A DNA stretch of 43,114 nucleotides from contig NZ_LGHL01000036.1 in NCBI RefSeq assembly GCF_001908205.1, positions 1 to 43,114 of the forward strand, written 5' to 3'. This document shows positions 34,388-42,528 of this stretch, in pieces; position 1 is the stretch's first letter; each line of letters starts with the position of its first letter. The notes under the pieces are model-generated. The model was not told where the DNA came from and made no database searches. It saw only the letters and a list, made by a program, of their open reading frames with translations. Made by a program: the position numbers and the translations under genes. Source of the stretch: Bradyrhizobium sp. NAS80.1. Its GTDB lineage: Bacteria > Pseudomonadota > Alphaproteobacteria > Rhizobiales > Xanthobacteraceae.

Positions 34388-35614
34388 TCAATCGCGCAAG
34401 GACGCCGGCACGGCGCTCATCAACGTGGCGGGACCCATGCTGGCAAGGATCCGGTCGTTGTTGATCATGATCGGGGCCGAAAGCACGTCGCGGAGGTGAC
34501 GGCCAACGCTGACCTCGGTGTCATTGCGGTAGCCTGACAGACCGCAGGCACGCATCGCGTGCATGACGGCCGCAACCGCGAGTTCGGAGGCCTCCACCTT
34601 GAGAAGATTGATCGAGGACTGGAAGTCGATGGACGACAGCGCGCGCTCGTCCCCTTCGCGGGCCCCGAAGGACTCGATGTTCGCGGCGATGATGGCGCGC
34701 AGTTTCGTCAGAGTCATCCTGGCGGTGGTGAGATGCGCCGCGCCCGGAGGCATGTTGCCACCTGACCCGCGGGCAGCCTTGCGGACGAAAAGCTGCGCCC
34801 GATCCACCGCCGCCGCTGCGATGCCCGCCCAGACCGACGACCAGCACAGGTGAGCGACAGGCGTCATTGTCTGCGCATGGATCTTTTCGTACCCAACTGG
34901 AAATATCTGGTCCGCGGAGCCTTTGAAGTTCAGCTTGAAGCCGGCGCTGCAGGTCCCGCGCATGCCAAGCGTCTCCCATGCGAGCGTTGGCTCCAGCGTG
35001 TAGTCGTCCCGGGTGATGGCCAGCAGCACCTGATCGGATCCGGCCGCGTCATCGGCGCGGCGCGCGATGGTGACAATGCCGTCCGCCTCCGCGCCGTAGG
35101 AAATGACTGTCGCATCCCGAACCAGCGAGATCTCAACGCCGGTGCGCTCCACCGCGGCCGAGCTGAAGCGTATGTTTCCGCCGTTCTGGCCTTCCGTCGT
35201 CGACGACGCCAGCAGCAGCTGTTCGCCCGCCACACGACGCATGAATCGTTCGTGCCAATCGCTGCCCGCGCCGTGGCGGACCAGACACGCCACCTTGGTC
35301 TGATGCATCGCGAAGATCATCCCGACCGAGGCGCAGGCGCGGCCGAGCGCGTAGCACATGTCGGCCACCTCCGAAATCGACGCGCCGTCGCCGCCGAACT
35401 CGATCGGGATCTGGGCGCCCAGAAGCCTCTCCTTGCGCGCCGCGTCGATAGCCTTCTGCGGGAAACGGGCCTCGCGGTCGACCGCTTCGGCCTCCGCCGC
35501 CGCAGTCTCTGCAACTGCAGCCAGCCTCTGCCGGAACGAGGAGTGGTCGGGAGAGACTCGTACTCGGCTGATTTCCGGTGCAAAACTGCGGAGCTGGACT
35601 TCCTGCACGTTCAT
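34388..35614 (-). CDS. Acyl-CoA dehydrogenase-family flavoprotein
   Basis: A 408-residue FAD enzyme of the acyl-CoA dehydrogenase fold: helical N-terminal domain (FPQKAIDAARKERLLGAQIP IEFGGDGASISEV), beta domain with SSTTEGQNGGNIRFSSAAVE and TLGMRGTCSAGFKLNFKG, and a C-terminal helical domain (CGLSGYRNDTEVSVGRHLRD). The usual catalytic Glu region is not obvious. Relatives beside amino acid:carrier protein ligases are thought to oxidise the aminoacyl group while it is bound to the carrier protein, as in prolyl-carrier oxidation in pyrrole biosynthesis. It is the first leftward gene; ATG 35614 has AGGGGAGG about nine bases upstream, better than the in-frame TTG at 35620. Confidence 0.88.
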   Translation of the reverse strand: MNVQEVQLRSFAPEISRVRVSPDHSSFRQRLAAVAETAAAEAEAVDREARFPQKAIDAARKERLLGAQIPIEFGGDGASISEVADMCYALGRACASVGMIFAMHQTKVACLVRHGAGSDWHERFMRRVAGEQLLLASSTTEGQNGGNIRFSSAAVERTGVEISLVRDATVISYGAEADGIVTIARRADDAAGSDQVLLAITRDDYTLEPTLAWETLGMRGTCSAGFKLNFKGSADQIFPVGYEKIHAQTMTPVAHLCWSSVWAGIAAAAVDRAQLFVRKAARGSGGNMPPGAAHLTTARMTLTKLRAIIAANIESFGAREGDERALSSIDFQSSINLLKVEASELAVAAVMHAMRACGLSGYRNDTEVSVGRHLRDVLSAPIMINNDRILASMGPATLMSAVPASLRD

Positions 35615-35650
35615 GGCCAAAGCCTCCCCTCTGATGCTTGGACGACGCGA

Positions 35651-35685
35651 ACCACGTCGAGATGAATTCCACTCGAATTCGTGGT
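35651..35685. promoter_or_regulatory. Inverted repeat in the divergent promoter region
   Basis: The arms ACCACG (35651-35656) and CGTGGT (35680-35685) are separated by 23 bases that include an 8-base palindrome CGAATTCG. The region 35615-35850 separates the two divergent operons and must hold both promoters. No regulator gene lies next to it. The operator role is inferred. Confidence 0.35.
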
Positions 35686-35850
35686 GGGACTCTAACCGAC
35701 CTCACTCGCCGAGTCGGCGGCGCAGAAGTAGATATCGAAGAGTGTGCGCTCCCAACCGAGGTACCCCCGAAGAAGAGCTACTGAGCTGAGCTGTAGTTGG
35801 GTATCGTCGCGTCGATGATGATCTGCCACACACGGTATAGGTGCAGTCGA

Positions 35851-36120
35851 ATGCAAGACTTTACCGCCAGCGTTCAGGACCGGGTCCTTTCCGTCGTCAG
35901 GAGCATTCTCGAAGAGAACGCGATCAACGTGGATGTCAACCCGGAGTCGCGACTGGTCGACACCGGGCTGGACTCGATGGGTATGGTCGCGCTGATGCTC
36001 AAGGTCGAAGCCGAGTTCGAGCTCACCCTTCCCCAACCCGAGATTACGCCCGAGAATTTCCAATCGGTGAAGGCGATGGAGATGATGATCCTCAACCAGC
36101 TTGGACCCAGCGCGGGATGA
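35851..36120 (+). CDS. Acyl/aminoacyl carrier protein 1
   Basis: An 89-residue, acidic, four-helix carrier protein. The phosphopantetheine attachment site is S42 in VDTGLDSMGMVALML. ATG 35851 has AGGTG upstream; in-frame codons upstream to 35797 do not look native. It is the first rightward gene, and its stop overlaps the start of the next ligase (ATGA), so the two are made together. Being divergent from the amino acid:carrier protein ligase gene, it is one of two candidate partners for it, and the FATP-type ligase is the other candidate loader. Confidence 0.9.
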   Translation: MQDFTASVQDRVLSVVRSILEENAINVDVNPESRLVDTGLDSMGMVALMLKVEAEFELTLPQPEITPENFQSVKAMEMMILNQLGPSAG

Positions 36121-38042
36121 AGCCAGAGAATCGCATCGAGAATAGTTGCAAGATCTCGCTGGCCGCGAGTTTGGCTACCCGGGAGCAGGTCTGCGCGGAA
36201 ATCGATCCAACTCATCTACATGATCAAGTCATAAAGAGAGCCGCAACCCAGCGAGCGACCAGAGACGAAGCGCAGCGCAGACCCTCCGCCGCCAAGACCT
36301 GGCTGAAGGCCGTTGCACTGACCTCGCGGATCGAGACCGAGCCGCATCGGCTGTTCGCCGACGTCGTGGAAGAATGGGCGCAGCGGCAACCCGGGCGCCC
36401 CGCGCTGCTCTCGGACGGTCAATCCTTCACCTACGAGGAGCTCGCCACCCGGATCAACCGGTATGCCCGCTGGGCGCTCAGCCTCGGCATCCGTACCGGC
36501 ACCACCGTCTGCCTGCTGATGCCGAACCAGCCGGACTATCTGGCGTCTTGGCTCGGCATAAGCAGGGTTGGCGGCACGGTGGCGCTGATCAACACCAGGC
36601 TGATCGGCCGGTCTCTGGCTCACTGCATCAACGTTGCGCGCCCCGATCACATCGTCCTTGCTGCCGACTGCGTGAACGTGTTCGAGACCGCTCGTCCGCA
36701 CCTGGACTGTGTGCCGCAAATCTGGAGCCTCGGTGGCGGCGCCGGTGCCGATCTAGATGAGGCGCTCGACGCCGCGGATACGCGGCCGCTGTCCACCGCA
36801 GAACGCGGTGACGTCACGATCGACGGACGCGCGCTCCTCATCTACACCTCGGGCACGACGGGGCTGCCGAAGGCGGCGAACGTAAGTCATCGCCGCATTC
36901 TCAGCTGGGGCGGATGGTTTGCCGGGCTGACGGACGCGTCCGTGGACGACCGCCTTTACGATTGCCTGCCACTCCATCATTCCGTAGGTGGAGTCGTCGC
37001 GCCCTGCAGCATGCTTTGCGCGGGCGGTTCAGTCGTGATCGCCGAGAAGTTCTCCGCCGGGAGTTTCTGGAGCGACATCGTGCGTTTCGACTGTACGGTC
37101 TTCCAATATATCGGCGAACTCTGCCGCTACCTCCTGAAGGCGCCGACGTCCGGGCAAGAGGCTGGACATGCGCTGCGGATGGCCGTCGGCAACGGACTGC
37201 GCGGCGACATCTGGGAGGCGTTCGCCGAGCGGTTCGCCATTCCGCAGATCCTCGAATTCTACGCCGCGACGGAAGGCAATTTTTCGCTGTTCAATGTCGA
37301 AGGAAAACCCGGCACGATCGGCCGGATCCCTTCGTGGCTGGCGCATCGCTTTCCGGCCTCGATCGTGAAGATCGATGCTGACAGCGGCAGACCGCTGCGG
37401 GGCGACGACGGGCGCTGCATCGCCTGCGCCTCCCGCGAGGCCGGCGAGGCGATCGGGCGCATCGGTACCGCCGGCCGCGGCGGCGGTCCTTTCGAGGGCT
37501 ACACGGAGTCGGCGGAGTCCGAGAAGAAGATTTTGCGCGACGTCTTTGCAGAAGGCGATGCCTGGTTCCGCACTGGCGATCTGATGCTGCGCGACAAGGA
37601 GGGCTACTTCCATTTCGTCGACAGGGTCGGCGACACCTTCCGCTGGAAGGGAGAGAACGTCGCGACCAGCGAGGTCAACGACGCGATACGGGACTGCCGC
37701 GGCGTAGTCGACGCGTCGACCTACGGGGTCGCCGTCCCCGGCGAGGACGGCCGCGCTGGCATGACGGCTTTGGTGGTGGACCAGGATTTCGATTTCGGGT
37801 TCTTCACGGAACACCTGTCGCACCGGCTCCCGGTCTACGCGCACCCGGTCTTCGTCAGGTTTTGCGGGGCGCTCGAGGCCACCGAGACCTTCAAGCAGAA
37901 GAAGCAGCAGCTGATCCGCGAGGGATTCGCTCCATCGGTTGTGAGCGACCCGCTGTTTCTGCGCGATCCAGCAGCCGGCGACTATCGTCCGATCGATGAG
38001 TCCGTCTACGCGTGCATCGTGGAAGGTGGATTTAGGTTTTAG
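36117..38042 (+). CDS. AMP-dependent acyl ligase, FATP/very-long-chain type
   Basis: A 641-residue ANL-superfamily adenylating enzyme. Core motifs: ALLIYTSGTTGLPKAANVSH (A3 loop, residues ~239-258), EFYAATEGNFSLFNVEGKPG (A5), TGDLMLRDKEGYFHFVDRVG DTFRWKGENV (A7-A8), and the A10-type Lys in ATETFKQKKQQL. The VxRxGDTFRWKGENV form and the ATEGN motif are typical of the FATP/very-long-chain acyl-CoA synthetase branch. An N-terminal ~70-residue extension rich in Arg is unusual. It would activate a carboxylic acid as acyl-AMP and load CoA or a carrier protein. The start overlaps the carrier protein stop. Confidence 0.9.
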   Translation: MKPENRIENSCKISLAASLATREQVCAEIDPTHLHDQVIKRAATQRATRDEAQRRPSAAKTWLKAVALTSRIETEPHRLFADVVEEWAQRQPGRPALLSDGQSFTYEELATRINRYARWALSLGIRTGTTVCLLMPNQPDYLASWLGISRVGGTVALINTRLIGRSLAHCINVARPDHIVLAADCVNVFETARPHLDCVPQIWSLGGGAGADLDEALDAADTRPLSTAERGDVTIDGRALLIYTSGTTGLPKAANVSHRRILSWGGWFAGLTDASVDDRLYDCLPLHHSVGGVVAPCSMLCAGGSVVIAEKFSAGSFWSDIVRFDCTVFQYIGELCRYLLKAPTSGQEAGHALRMAVGNGLRGDIWEAFAERFAIPQILEFYAATEGNFSLFNVEGKPGTIGRIPSWLAHRFPASIVKIDADSGRPLRGDDGRCIACASREAGEAIGRIGTAGRGGGPFEGYTESAESEKKILRDVFAEGDAWFRTGDLMLRDKEGYFHFVDRVGDTFRWKGENVATSEVNDAIRDCRGVVDASTYGVAVPGEDGRAGMTALVVDQDFDFGFFTEHLSHRLPVYAHPVFVRFCGALEATETFKQKKQQLIREGFAPSVVSDPLFLRDPAAGDYRPIDESVYACIVEGGFRF

Positions 38043-38081
38043 CGGCTTGAAAAGCCGCTCTTCTGAGAGGTGAGGTGTTCA

Positions 38082-38327
38082 ATGTCGGTAAGATCGAGGA
38101 TTTTCTCGGCGATGCAGCAGATCGCCGACGATCAGAAGATCACGCTTCCGCGACTCCAGGACGATTTGACGTTGCACGAGACCGGGTTTGATTCGTTGGC
38201 CTTCGCGATCCTCGTCGCGCGCCTGGAAGACGATCTCGGCATCGATCCGTTCACCAGCGCGGAGGACGCCGCCTTCCCGTCGACAATCGGTGAGTTCGTC
38301 AGAGCCTACGAGAATGTCCCCGCCTGA
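38082..38327 (+). CDS. Acyl/aminoacyl carrier protein 2
   Basis: An 81-residue carrier protein with attachment site S38 in ETGFDSLAFAILVARLEDDL. It is clearly different from carrier protein 1, with FDSL in place of LDSM and a different helix II, so the two probably have different partners. ATG 38082 has GAGAGGTGAGG upstream. Its last 14 bases overlap the start of the following ligase gene, so this pair is probably translationally coupled and functionally linked. Confidence 0.9.
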   Translation: MSVRSRIFSAMQQIADDQKITLPRLQDDLTLHETGFDSLAFAILVARLEDDLGIDPFTSAEDAAFPSTIGEFVRAYENVPA

Positions 38328-39699
38328 GATCTTTGCGCTGCGCCAATATCTCGGCCCGGAGCTGAAGGGCCGCACGATCTCCGATGCCCGACACAGCGTA
38401 TCGCTGACCGACATTATCCGGCACAGCTACCTGATCGGCAGATCCCGAGAGCTGTCCGGCCGCTCGGTGCTGCTTGCAGCGTCGGGACAGCTGCTGACTG
38501 CGCTAGCGATGCTTGAGCTCGACGGTGTCGCCCACCGCATGCTTCTGTGCCCGCCCGACCTCGATCCCGATCGAATGCAGGGCCTGCTTGAGGATGCCGA
38601 GATCGACGCCATCGTCACCGATCGGCCGCTGCACCGATGCGATGATGGCAGGTACCTGGTCGTCGGCATCGACCTGCCCGAACGGGCGGCCGTCGGATGG
38701 AAAACCGAACGCGTGACCGAGTGGCTGATGCTGACCTCTGGGACGTCCGGGCTTCCAAAGATCGTCGCACATACGCTCGATGGGCTGGCCGGCGCGATCA
38801 TCGCCGAGGGGCCTGCGCGCAACCAAAACGCGATCTGGGCGACGTTCTATGACATCCGTCGCTACGGTGGCCTGCAGATCTTCCTGCGCGCCATCATCGG
38901 CTGTGGATCGATGGTGCTGTCGGAGCCCGGGGAAGCGGTCGCGGACTACCTGGCACGGCTGCAGGCCGCGCGCGTCACCCACATCTCCGGGACGCCGTCG
39001 CACTGGCGCAAGCTCCTTATGAGCGGGGCGGCTGCGAACTTCTCGCCGCGCTATGTCCGCCTGTCGGGCGAAATCGCCGACCAGGCGGTGCTCGACGGCC
39101 TGGCCCGGGCATATCCGCACGCGTCGATCGGCCATGCGTATGCTTCGACCGAGGCCGGCGTCGGTTTCGCGGTCGACGACGGGCGCGAGGGTTTTCCCGT
39201 CGACCTGATCGGGCCGAACCGCGACGGCGTCGAGATGAAGGTCGTCGAGGGCTCGCTGCGGATCCGCTCCTGCCGCGCTGCGCGCGCCTATATCGGCGCT
39301 GACGCGCCAGCGCTCGCCGATGCTGAGGGCTTCGTCGATACTGGCGACATGGTCGAACTGCGCGGCGAGCGCTATCACTTCGTCGGTCGCCGCGGCGGCA
39401 TTATCAACATCGGCGGGCTGAAGGTCCATCCCGAGGAGGTCGAGGCCGTCATCAATCGACACGAGTCCGTGCGGATGTCGCGCGCGCGTTCGCGCCGGAG
39501 CCCGATCACCGGCGCCATTGTGGTCGCCGACGTCGTCCTCGCGGACGGCGCCGATGCGGGCCGTCGCGAGGCCATCCGCGCGGAGATCCTGGACCGCTGC
39601 AAGGGCTGCCTGGCGGCATACAAGGTGCCCGCGGTGATCCGTTTCGTCGAGCGGCTCGACGTAACGGAGGCCGGGAAGCTGGCGCGCGCCGATGCGTAA
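38314..39699 (+). CDS. AMP-dependent ligase 2 (ANL superfamily, short N-terminus)
   Basis: A 461-residue adenylating enzyme. The A3 loop is MLTSGTSGLPKIVAHT (residues ~139-154), then HAYASTEAGVGFAV (A5), FVDTGDMVELRGERYHFVGR RGGIINIGGLKVHPEEVE (A7-A8), and VTEAGKLAR near the end, where the catalytic Lys is in the A10 position. It lacks about 50-80 residues at the N-terminus compared with acyl-CoA synthetases and resembles free-standing ligases that load a carrier protein. Given the 14-base overlap, carrier protein 2 is the likely acceptor. Its last codons overlap the start of the reductase gene. Confidence 0.88.
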   Translation: MSPPEIFALRQYLGPELKGRTISDARHSVSLTDIIRHSYLIGRSRELSGRSVLLAASGQLLTALAMLELDGVAHRMLLCPPDLDPDRMQGLLEDAEIDAIVTDRPLHRCDDGRYLVVGIDLPERAAVGWKTERVTEWLMLTSGTSGLPKIVAHTLDGLAGAIIAEGPARNQNAIWATFYDIRRYGGLQIFLRAIIGCGSMVLSEPGEAVADYLARLQAARVTHISGTPSHWRKLLMSGAAANFSPRYVRLSGEIADQAVLDGLARAYPHASIGHAYASTEAGVGFAVDDGREGFPVDLIGPNRDGVEMKVVEGSLRIRSCRAARAYIGADAPALADAEGFVDTGDMVELRGERYHFVGRRGGIINIGGLKVHPEEVEAVINRHESVRMSRARSRRSPITGAIVVADVVLADGADAGRREAIRAEILDRCKGCLAAYKVPAVIRFVERLDVTEAGKLARADA

Positions 39700-40420
39700 C
39701 GTCCTCGTCACCGGCGGTAGCCGCGGCATCGGGCTTGCGATTGCGCGCAGGCTCGCTGCATCCGGCGACTACAACGTAATCGCAGTCGCGCGCCGCGAGA
39801 GCGAGGATTTGGGGCGAGCAATCCGTGGGACGGGAGCGGACCGGCTTCACTTCAGGGCGCTCGATCTCGACCGGACCGAAGAGATTTCCACCTTCGTGAA
39901 GGAGCTGCGCGGCGCCTTCGGCGAGATTTACGGCCTGGTCAACAACGCAGGGATCGGCACCGAGGGCCTGCTGGCCACCATGCGCAATTCCGAGATCGAG
40001 GCGTTGATCCGCCTGAATGTGCTGTCGCCGATCGTTCTGACCAAATACGTGGTGCGCCATATGATGGCCAGCGGCGCCGGACGCATCGTCAACATCTCCT
40101 CCATCATCGCCTCGACCGGCTACAACGGCCTGTCCGTCTATGCCGCGTCCAAGGCCGCGGCCGCCGGCTTCACCCGTTCGCTGGCCCGAGAAGTCGGCAA
40201 GCTTGGCATCACCGTGAACGCAATCGCGCCAGGCTTTGTCGACACCGAATTGACCCGGTCCCTGGATGATGACGGCCGTCGGCGCATCGCCGGCCGCAGC
40301 GCGTTGCGCCGCCTGCCTGAGGCCGAAGACATCGCTTCTATGGTCGAATATCTCTTGGGCGAAGGCGGTCGGAACATCACCGGCACCGTGCTGACGGTAG
40401 ACGCGGGCAACACCGCCTGA
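39692..40420 (+). CDS. 3-oxoacyl-[carrier protein] reductase-like SDR
   Basis: A 242-residue classical short-chain dehydrogenase of the FabG type. NADPH site T7-G14 (TGGSRGIG), NNAG in GLVNNAGIGT, catalytic S137, Y150 and K154 in the ISSII...SVYAASK region, and the C-terminal VEYLLGEGGRNITGTVLTVD AG. It would reduce a keto group on a carrier-protein-bound intermediate. ATG 39692 lies within the end of the ligase gene. It is the last rightward gene. Its final ~175 bases recur inverted at 26647-26823. Confidence 0.92.
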   Translation: MRNVLVTGGSRGIGLAIARRLAASGDYNVIAVARRESEDLGRAIRGTGADRLHFRALDLDRTEEISTFVKELRGAFGEIYGLVNNAGIGTEGLLATMRNSEIEALIRLNVLSPIVLTKYVVRHMMASGAGRIVNISSIIASTGYNGLSVYAASKAAAAGFTRSLAREVGKLGITVNAIAPGFVDTELTRSLDDDGRRRIAGRSALRRLPEAEDIASMVEYLLGEGGRNITGTVLTVDAGNTA

Positions 40421-40640
40421 CCGTCGACGCGGCAGGCACGCGCCGCAACCCTTACATCGATCACGTTCATGCGCCGCCCTGCTGATCGATGCCGTCAGCC
40501 GGCGTCTAGTTGGGGCGCGGAGCGACGCTCGCCGGCGGCGGAGAACATCTGCTTGAGCGTGTTGGCGGAGTGGATGGCGAAACCGAACCCAAACGGATTG
40601 GCCTGGCGCAAGAAGCCGATCTTCTTCACAGGGCCCTCGA

Positions 40641-40964
40641 CATGCCATTTTACGTAAATGGGGCCGTGTCGAAGCCGGGTGAGTACCCTTATCGGCCGTC
40701 CATTACCGCACGCCAACTCGTCGCTGTGGCAGGCGGCTACGACTTCATGCGTATCAGAATGAGTAACCCGTCTCTCGGGTCAGCAGACTTGAGAAGCGAG
40801 TACGGATCACAGGCGCGCATGTGGCGCATCAAGACTGAGCTGGAAGAGCATCAAGACTGAGCTGGAAGAAGGGTCGCAGAATCACCCAACGCATGCTGAC
40901 GGACGCGCCCATGGCTCGTGCCGAGCTTCTGAAGGATCAGGAGCGGTCCAAGCGTTATGGGTGA
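40641..40964 (+). pseudogene. OPX/ExoF-like export protein, internal fragment
   Basis: The plus strand encodes FYVNGAVSKPGEYPYRPSIT ARQLVAVAGGYDF, an SLBB-type segment, followed by SEYGSQARMWRIKTELEE, the start of the coiled-coil. A 22-base tandem duplication (40826-40869) then shifts the frame. Past it, GRRITQRMLTDAPMARAELL KDQE continues the coiled-coil and stops at 40964. Neither the N- nor the C-terminus is present. It is a relic of another polysaccharide export gene, on the opposite strand from the one at 27-28.7 kb. Confidence 0.72.
40826..40869. repeat. 22-base perfect tandem duplication
   Basis: The unit from 40826 to 40847 is repeated exactly at 40848-40869. Because 22 is not a multiple of three, it destroys the export-protein frame. 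It looks like a replication-slippage scar. Confidence 0.9.
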
Positions 40965-41141
40965 GGCGTACGACTACTCAACTCGAATTCTCATGAGCGT
41001 CGAATTGCGATGCCAAAAGTGCACCCGCCAACGACCTTCATGTATAGGCATGTGTCCCCAACGGAGGTAGCTCATAAGGGACCAAATCTCCGCGCCCAGA
41101 GATTCAGGTGGTTAGAATGTTGTCGCCGCCGGGGACAAGCG

Positions 41142-41190
41142 ATGCCCCATTATCGTGTCTATGTTCTGGACGAACACGGCGGCTTCCCAG
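41142..41190 (+). pseudogene. Start of a second YRVYVLDEHG-family small gene
   Basis: ATG 41142 opens MPHYRVYVLDEHGGF, which matches VPEYRLHVLDEHGQL of the small protein at 2429-2635. The ~25 bases upstream also match (ATGTTGTCG...GGGGA). After residue 15 the frame is lost and the rest is not recognisable. Confidence 0.6.
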
Positions 41191-41295
41191 CATGTTCTGC
41201 CGGACTCTCTCAACCGGCGACGCGCGGCAAATGGCCCAACGTTCAAATCTTGCTAGCGCTAGCGAGCAAAGCCATCGGAGCGCAGCGACCGTCGA

Positions 41296-41976
41296 CTATT
41301 TGCCCAACCGGCCTGCAGCCTTTCCGTTGATGCAGCTGTGGATCAGTTGGTCGTCGATGCGACCTATCTCGAAGGCGGGGCTATGCTCATTCAGGTCGAC
41401 ATTGAAGGCCCACATGGCTTTCAATACGCGATCCTGAACAGCGGAGATGTCTCCCATCGCTGCGGCTTTGCGCATCACGCGCTGCGTGTCCAATAGCTCC
41501 GCCCGGTTCTCTTCGTACATCTCGCGGGGCATTCCCCGTTGCGGCCACTGGTCAAGCGGGATGTCTGGTGTATCGATGGGGCCTTCCAACCGGATAACCT
41601 CCGCCGCCATGCGCTCCATCTCGTCGCGGCCACCGAATCGCACGCGCTCGTCCCAAGCCAGCGCGTCGGCGTAGACGAATTCGGCCGTGCGCTTGATTTC
41701 AGTGTCACTGAGGCTGGTGCGCTTGATCGCTGGTGCCTCGGTTGTCGCAAGACGCGACTTCGCCTGTGCGATGATGCGGTCAAACTCCGCCAGCACTGGC
41801 TTGGCGCGCACGTTGGCGTCACGGACATCCTTGGTGCCCAATGAGCGCTTGGGGTGCTTCTGCACGGCCTTGCCGTTGTTCAGCTCGCGCGCCACCGCCG
41901 CCTGAAGGCCCTTGGGCTTCTCTGGCACCGTTTTGCGGGCGTAGTACGTCCCGTGTCTGTCTTTGATAACGCCCAT
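41296..41976 (-). pseudogene. Tyrosine recombinase (DUF6538 N-terminal type), truncated
   Basis: The 226 residues from ATG 41976 begin MGVIKDRHGTYYARKTVPEK and include KRSLGTKDVRDANVRAKPVL AEFDRII, the N-terminal DNA-binding part of rhizobial phage-type integrases. The protein ends after HSCINGKAAGRLGK; the whole catalytic domain with the R-H-R-Y residues (another 300 or so residues) is absent. It lies next to two tRNA 3' ends, the usual site for such integrases. It is therefore the remnant of an integrated element, not an active recombinase. Confidence 0.8.
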
Positions 41977-42076
41977 CAATACGCGCTCGATTAGCACCAC
42001 CGCTTGTGACCACCACCCGGCAGCTAAGCGCTTGTATCTGCGTTACTTATTGATCTTAAAATGGAATTCGCGTGAC

Positions 42077-42125
42077 TGGCGCGCCCGGAACGATTCGAAC
42101 GTCCGACCCTCAGATTCGTAGTCTG
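42077..42125 (-). tRNA. tRNA-Arg(ACG) 3' half (att-like remnant)
   Basis: The minus strand reads an anticodon arm with CTACGAA in its loop (anticodon ACG), a variable loop, a T arm with GTTCGAATC, an acceptor 3' strand and the encoded CCA at 42079-42077. No D arm or 5' acceptor strand precedes it. A tRNA 3' half next to an integrase relic is the classic scar of site-specific integration. Confidence 0.75.
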
Positions 42126-42298
42126 GTCAGGCCCATTGAAATTGCTGGGGTTTGTTACCGTAAGACGCGAACCAAACTCGCAAAACCGCGCAATTCCAAG
42201 CCGGTCGCAAGCGCGAAGTTATCGAGGATTGGTCGATTCCGATCATCGGCTGGCGGAGAGGCGTCTGACCGAGATGTACAACTATGCTGCTCCCTGGC

Positions 42299-42350
42299 AC
42301 AGTGACTTTTAATCACGGGGTCCTGGGTTCGAGCCCCAGCGCGCTCACCA
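42299..42350 (+). tRNA. tRNA-Lys(TTT) 3' half (att-like remnant)
   Basis: The plus strand reads GTGACTTTTAATCAC (anticodon TTT), a T arm with GGTTCGAGCCCC, the acceptor strand GCGCGCTC and ACCA. The preceding bases have no D arm and no strand able to pair with GCGCGCTC. It is therefore also a 3' half only, on the opposite strand from the tRNA-Arg remnant. Confidence 0.75.
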
Positions 42351-42381
42351 AATAAAATCAACAAATTAGCCCGCATATCGG

Positions 42382-42406
42382 CCCTCGGATTTCGAGGGTC
42401 ATTTTG
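42382..42406 (+). terminator. Rho-independent terminator after the tRNA-Lys remnant
   Basis: A six-base GC-rich stem (CCCTCG/CGAGGG) with a five-base loop is followed by TCATTTTGCTT. Its position 32 bases after the tRNA end fits a tRNA terminator carried along with the tRNA 3' end. Confidence 0.55.
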
Positions 42407-42444
42407 CTTGTGCACATATCACGCACACTCGGTGGGGCCTCGCC

Positions 42445-42528
42445 ATGCTCTGCCTCTGGATCGTTGGCGGATTGCTGTTCCTGCTGGCGCTTGCGTTCGC
42501 TGCTCTGGGTGGCTCGTCGTCAAAGTGA
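42445..42528 (+). CDS. Possible 27-residue membrane peptide
   Basis: The reading MLCLWIVGGLLFLLALAFAA LGGSSSK is one hydrophobic helix with a short polar tail and an immediate stop. Such single-helix peptides exist in rhizobia, but there is no strong ribosome-binding site (GGGGCC upstream) and no neighbour to support it. Confidence 0.3.
   Translation: MLCLWIVGGLLFLLALAFAALGGSSSK

Noticed and set aside
35841..36116. Upstream in-frame extension of the FATP-type ligase
   Set aside because: It runs out of frame over carrier protein 1; the ATG overlapping the carrier protein stop is the natural start.
39506..40648. 380-residue minus-strand frame antisense to the reductase gene
   Set aside because: Shadow of the FabG-like gene on the plus strand.
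42072..42415. Open frames on both strands across the tRNA remnants (42072-42305 plus, 42155-42415 minus)
   Set aside because: Their translations contain GTIRTSDPQIRS and GARTQDPVIKS, the usual false ORF signatures of tRNA 3' ends read through.
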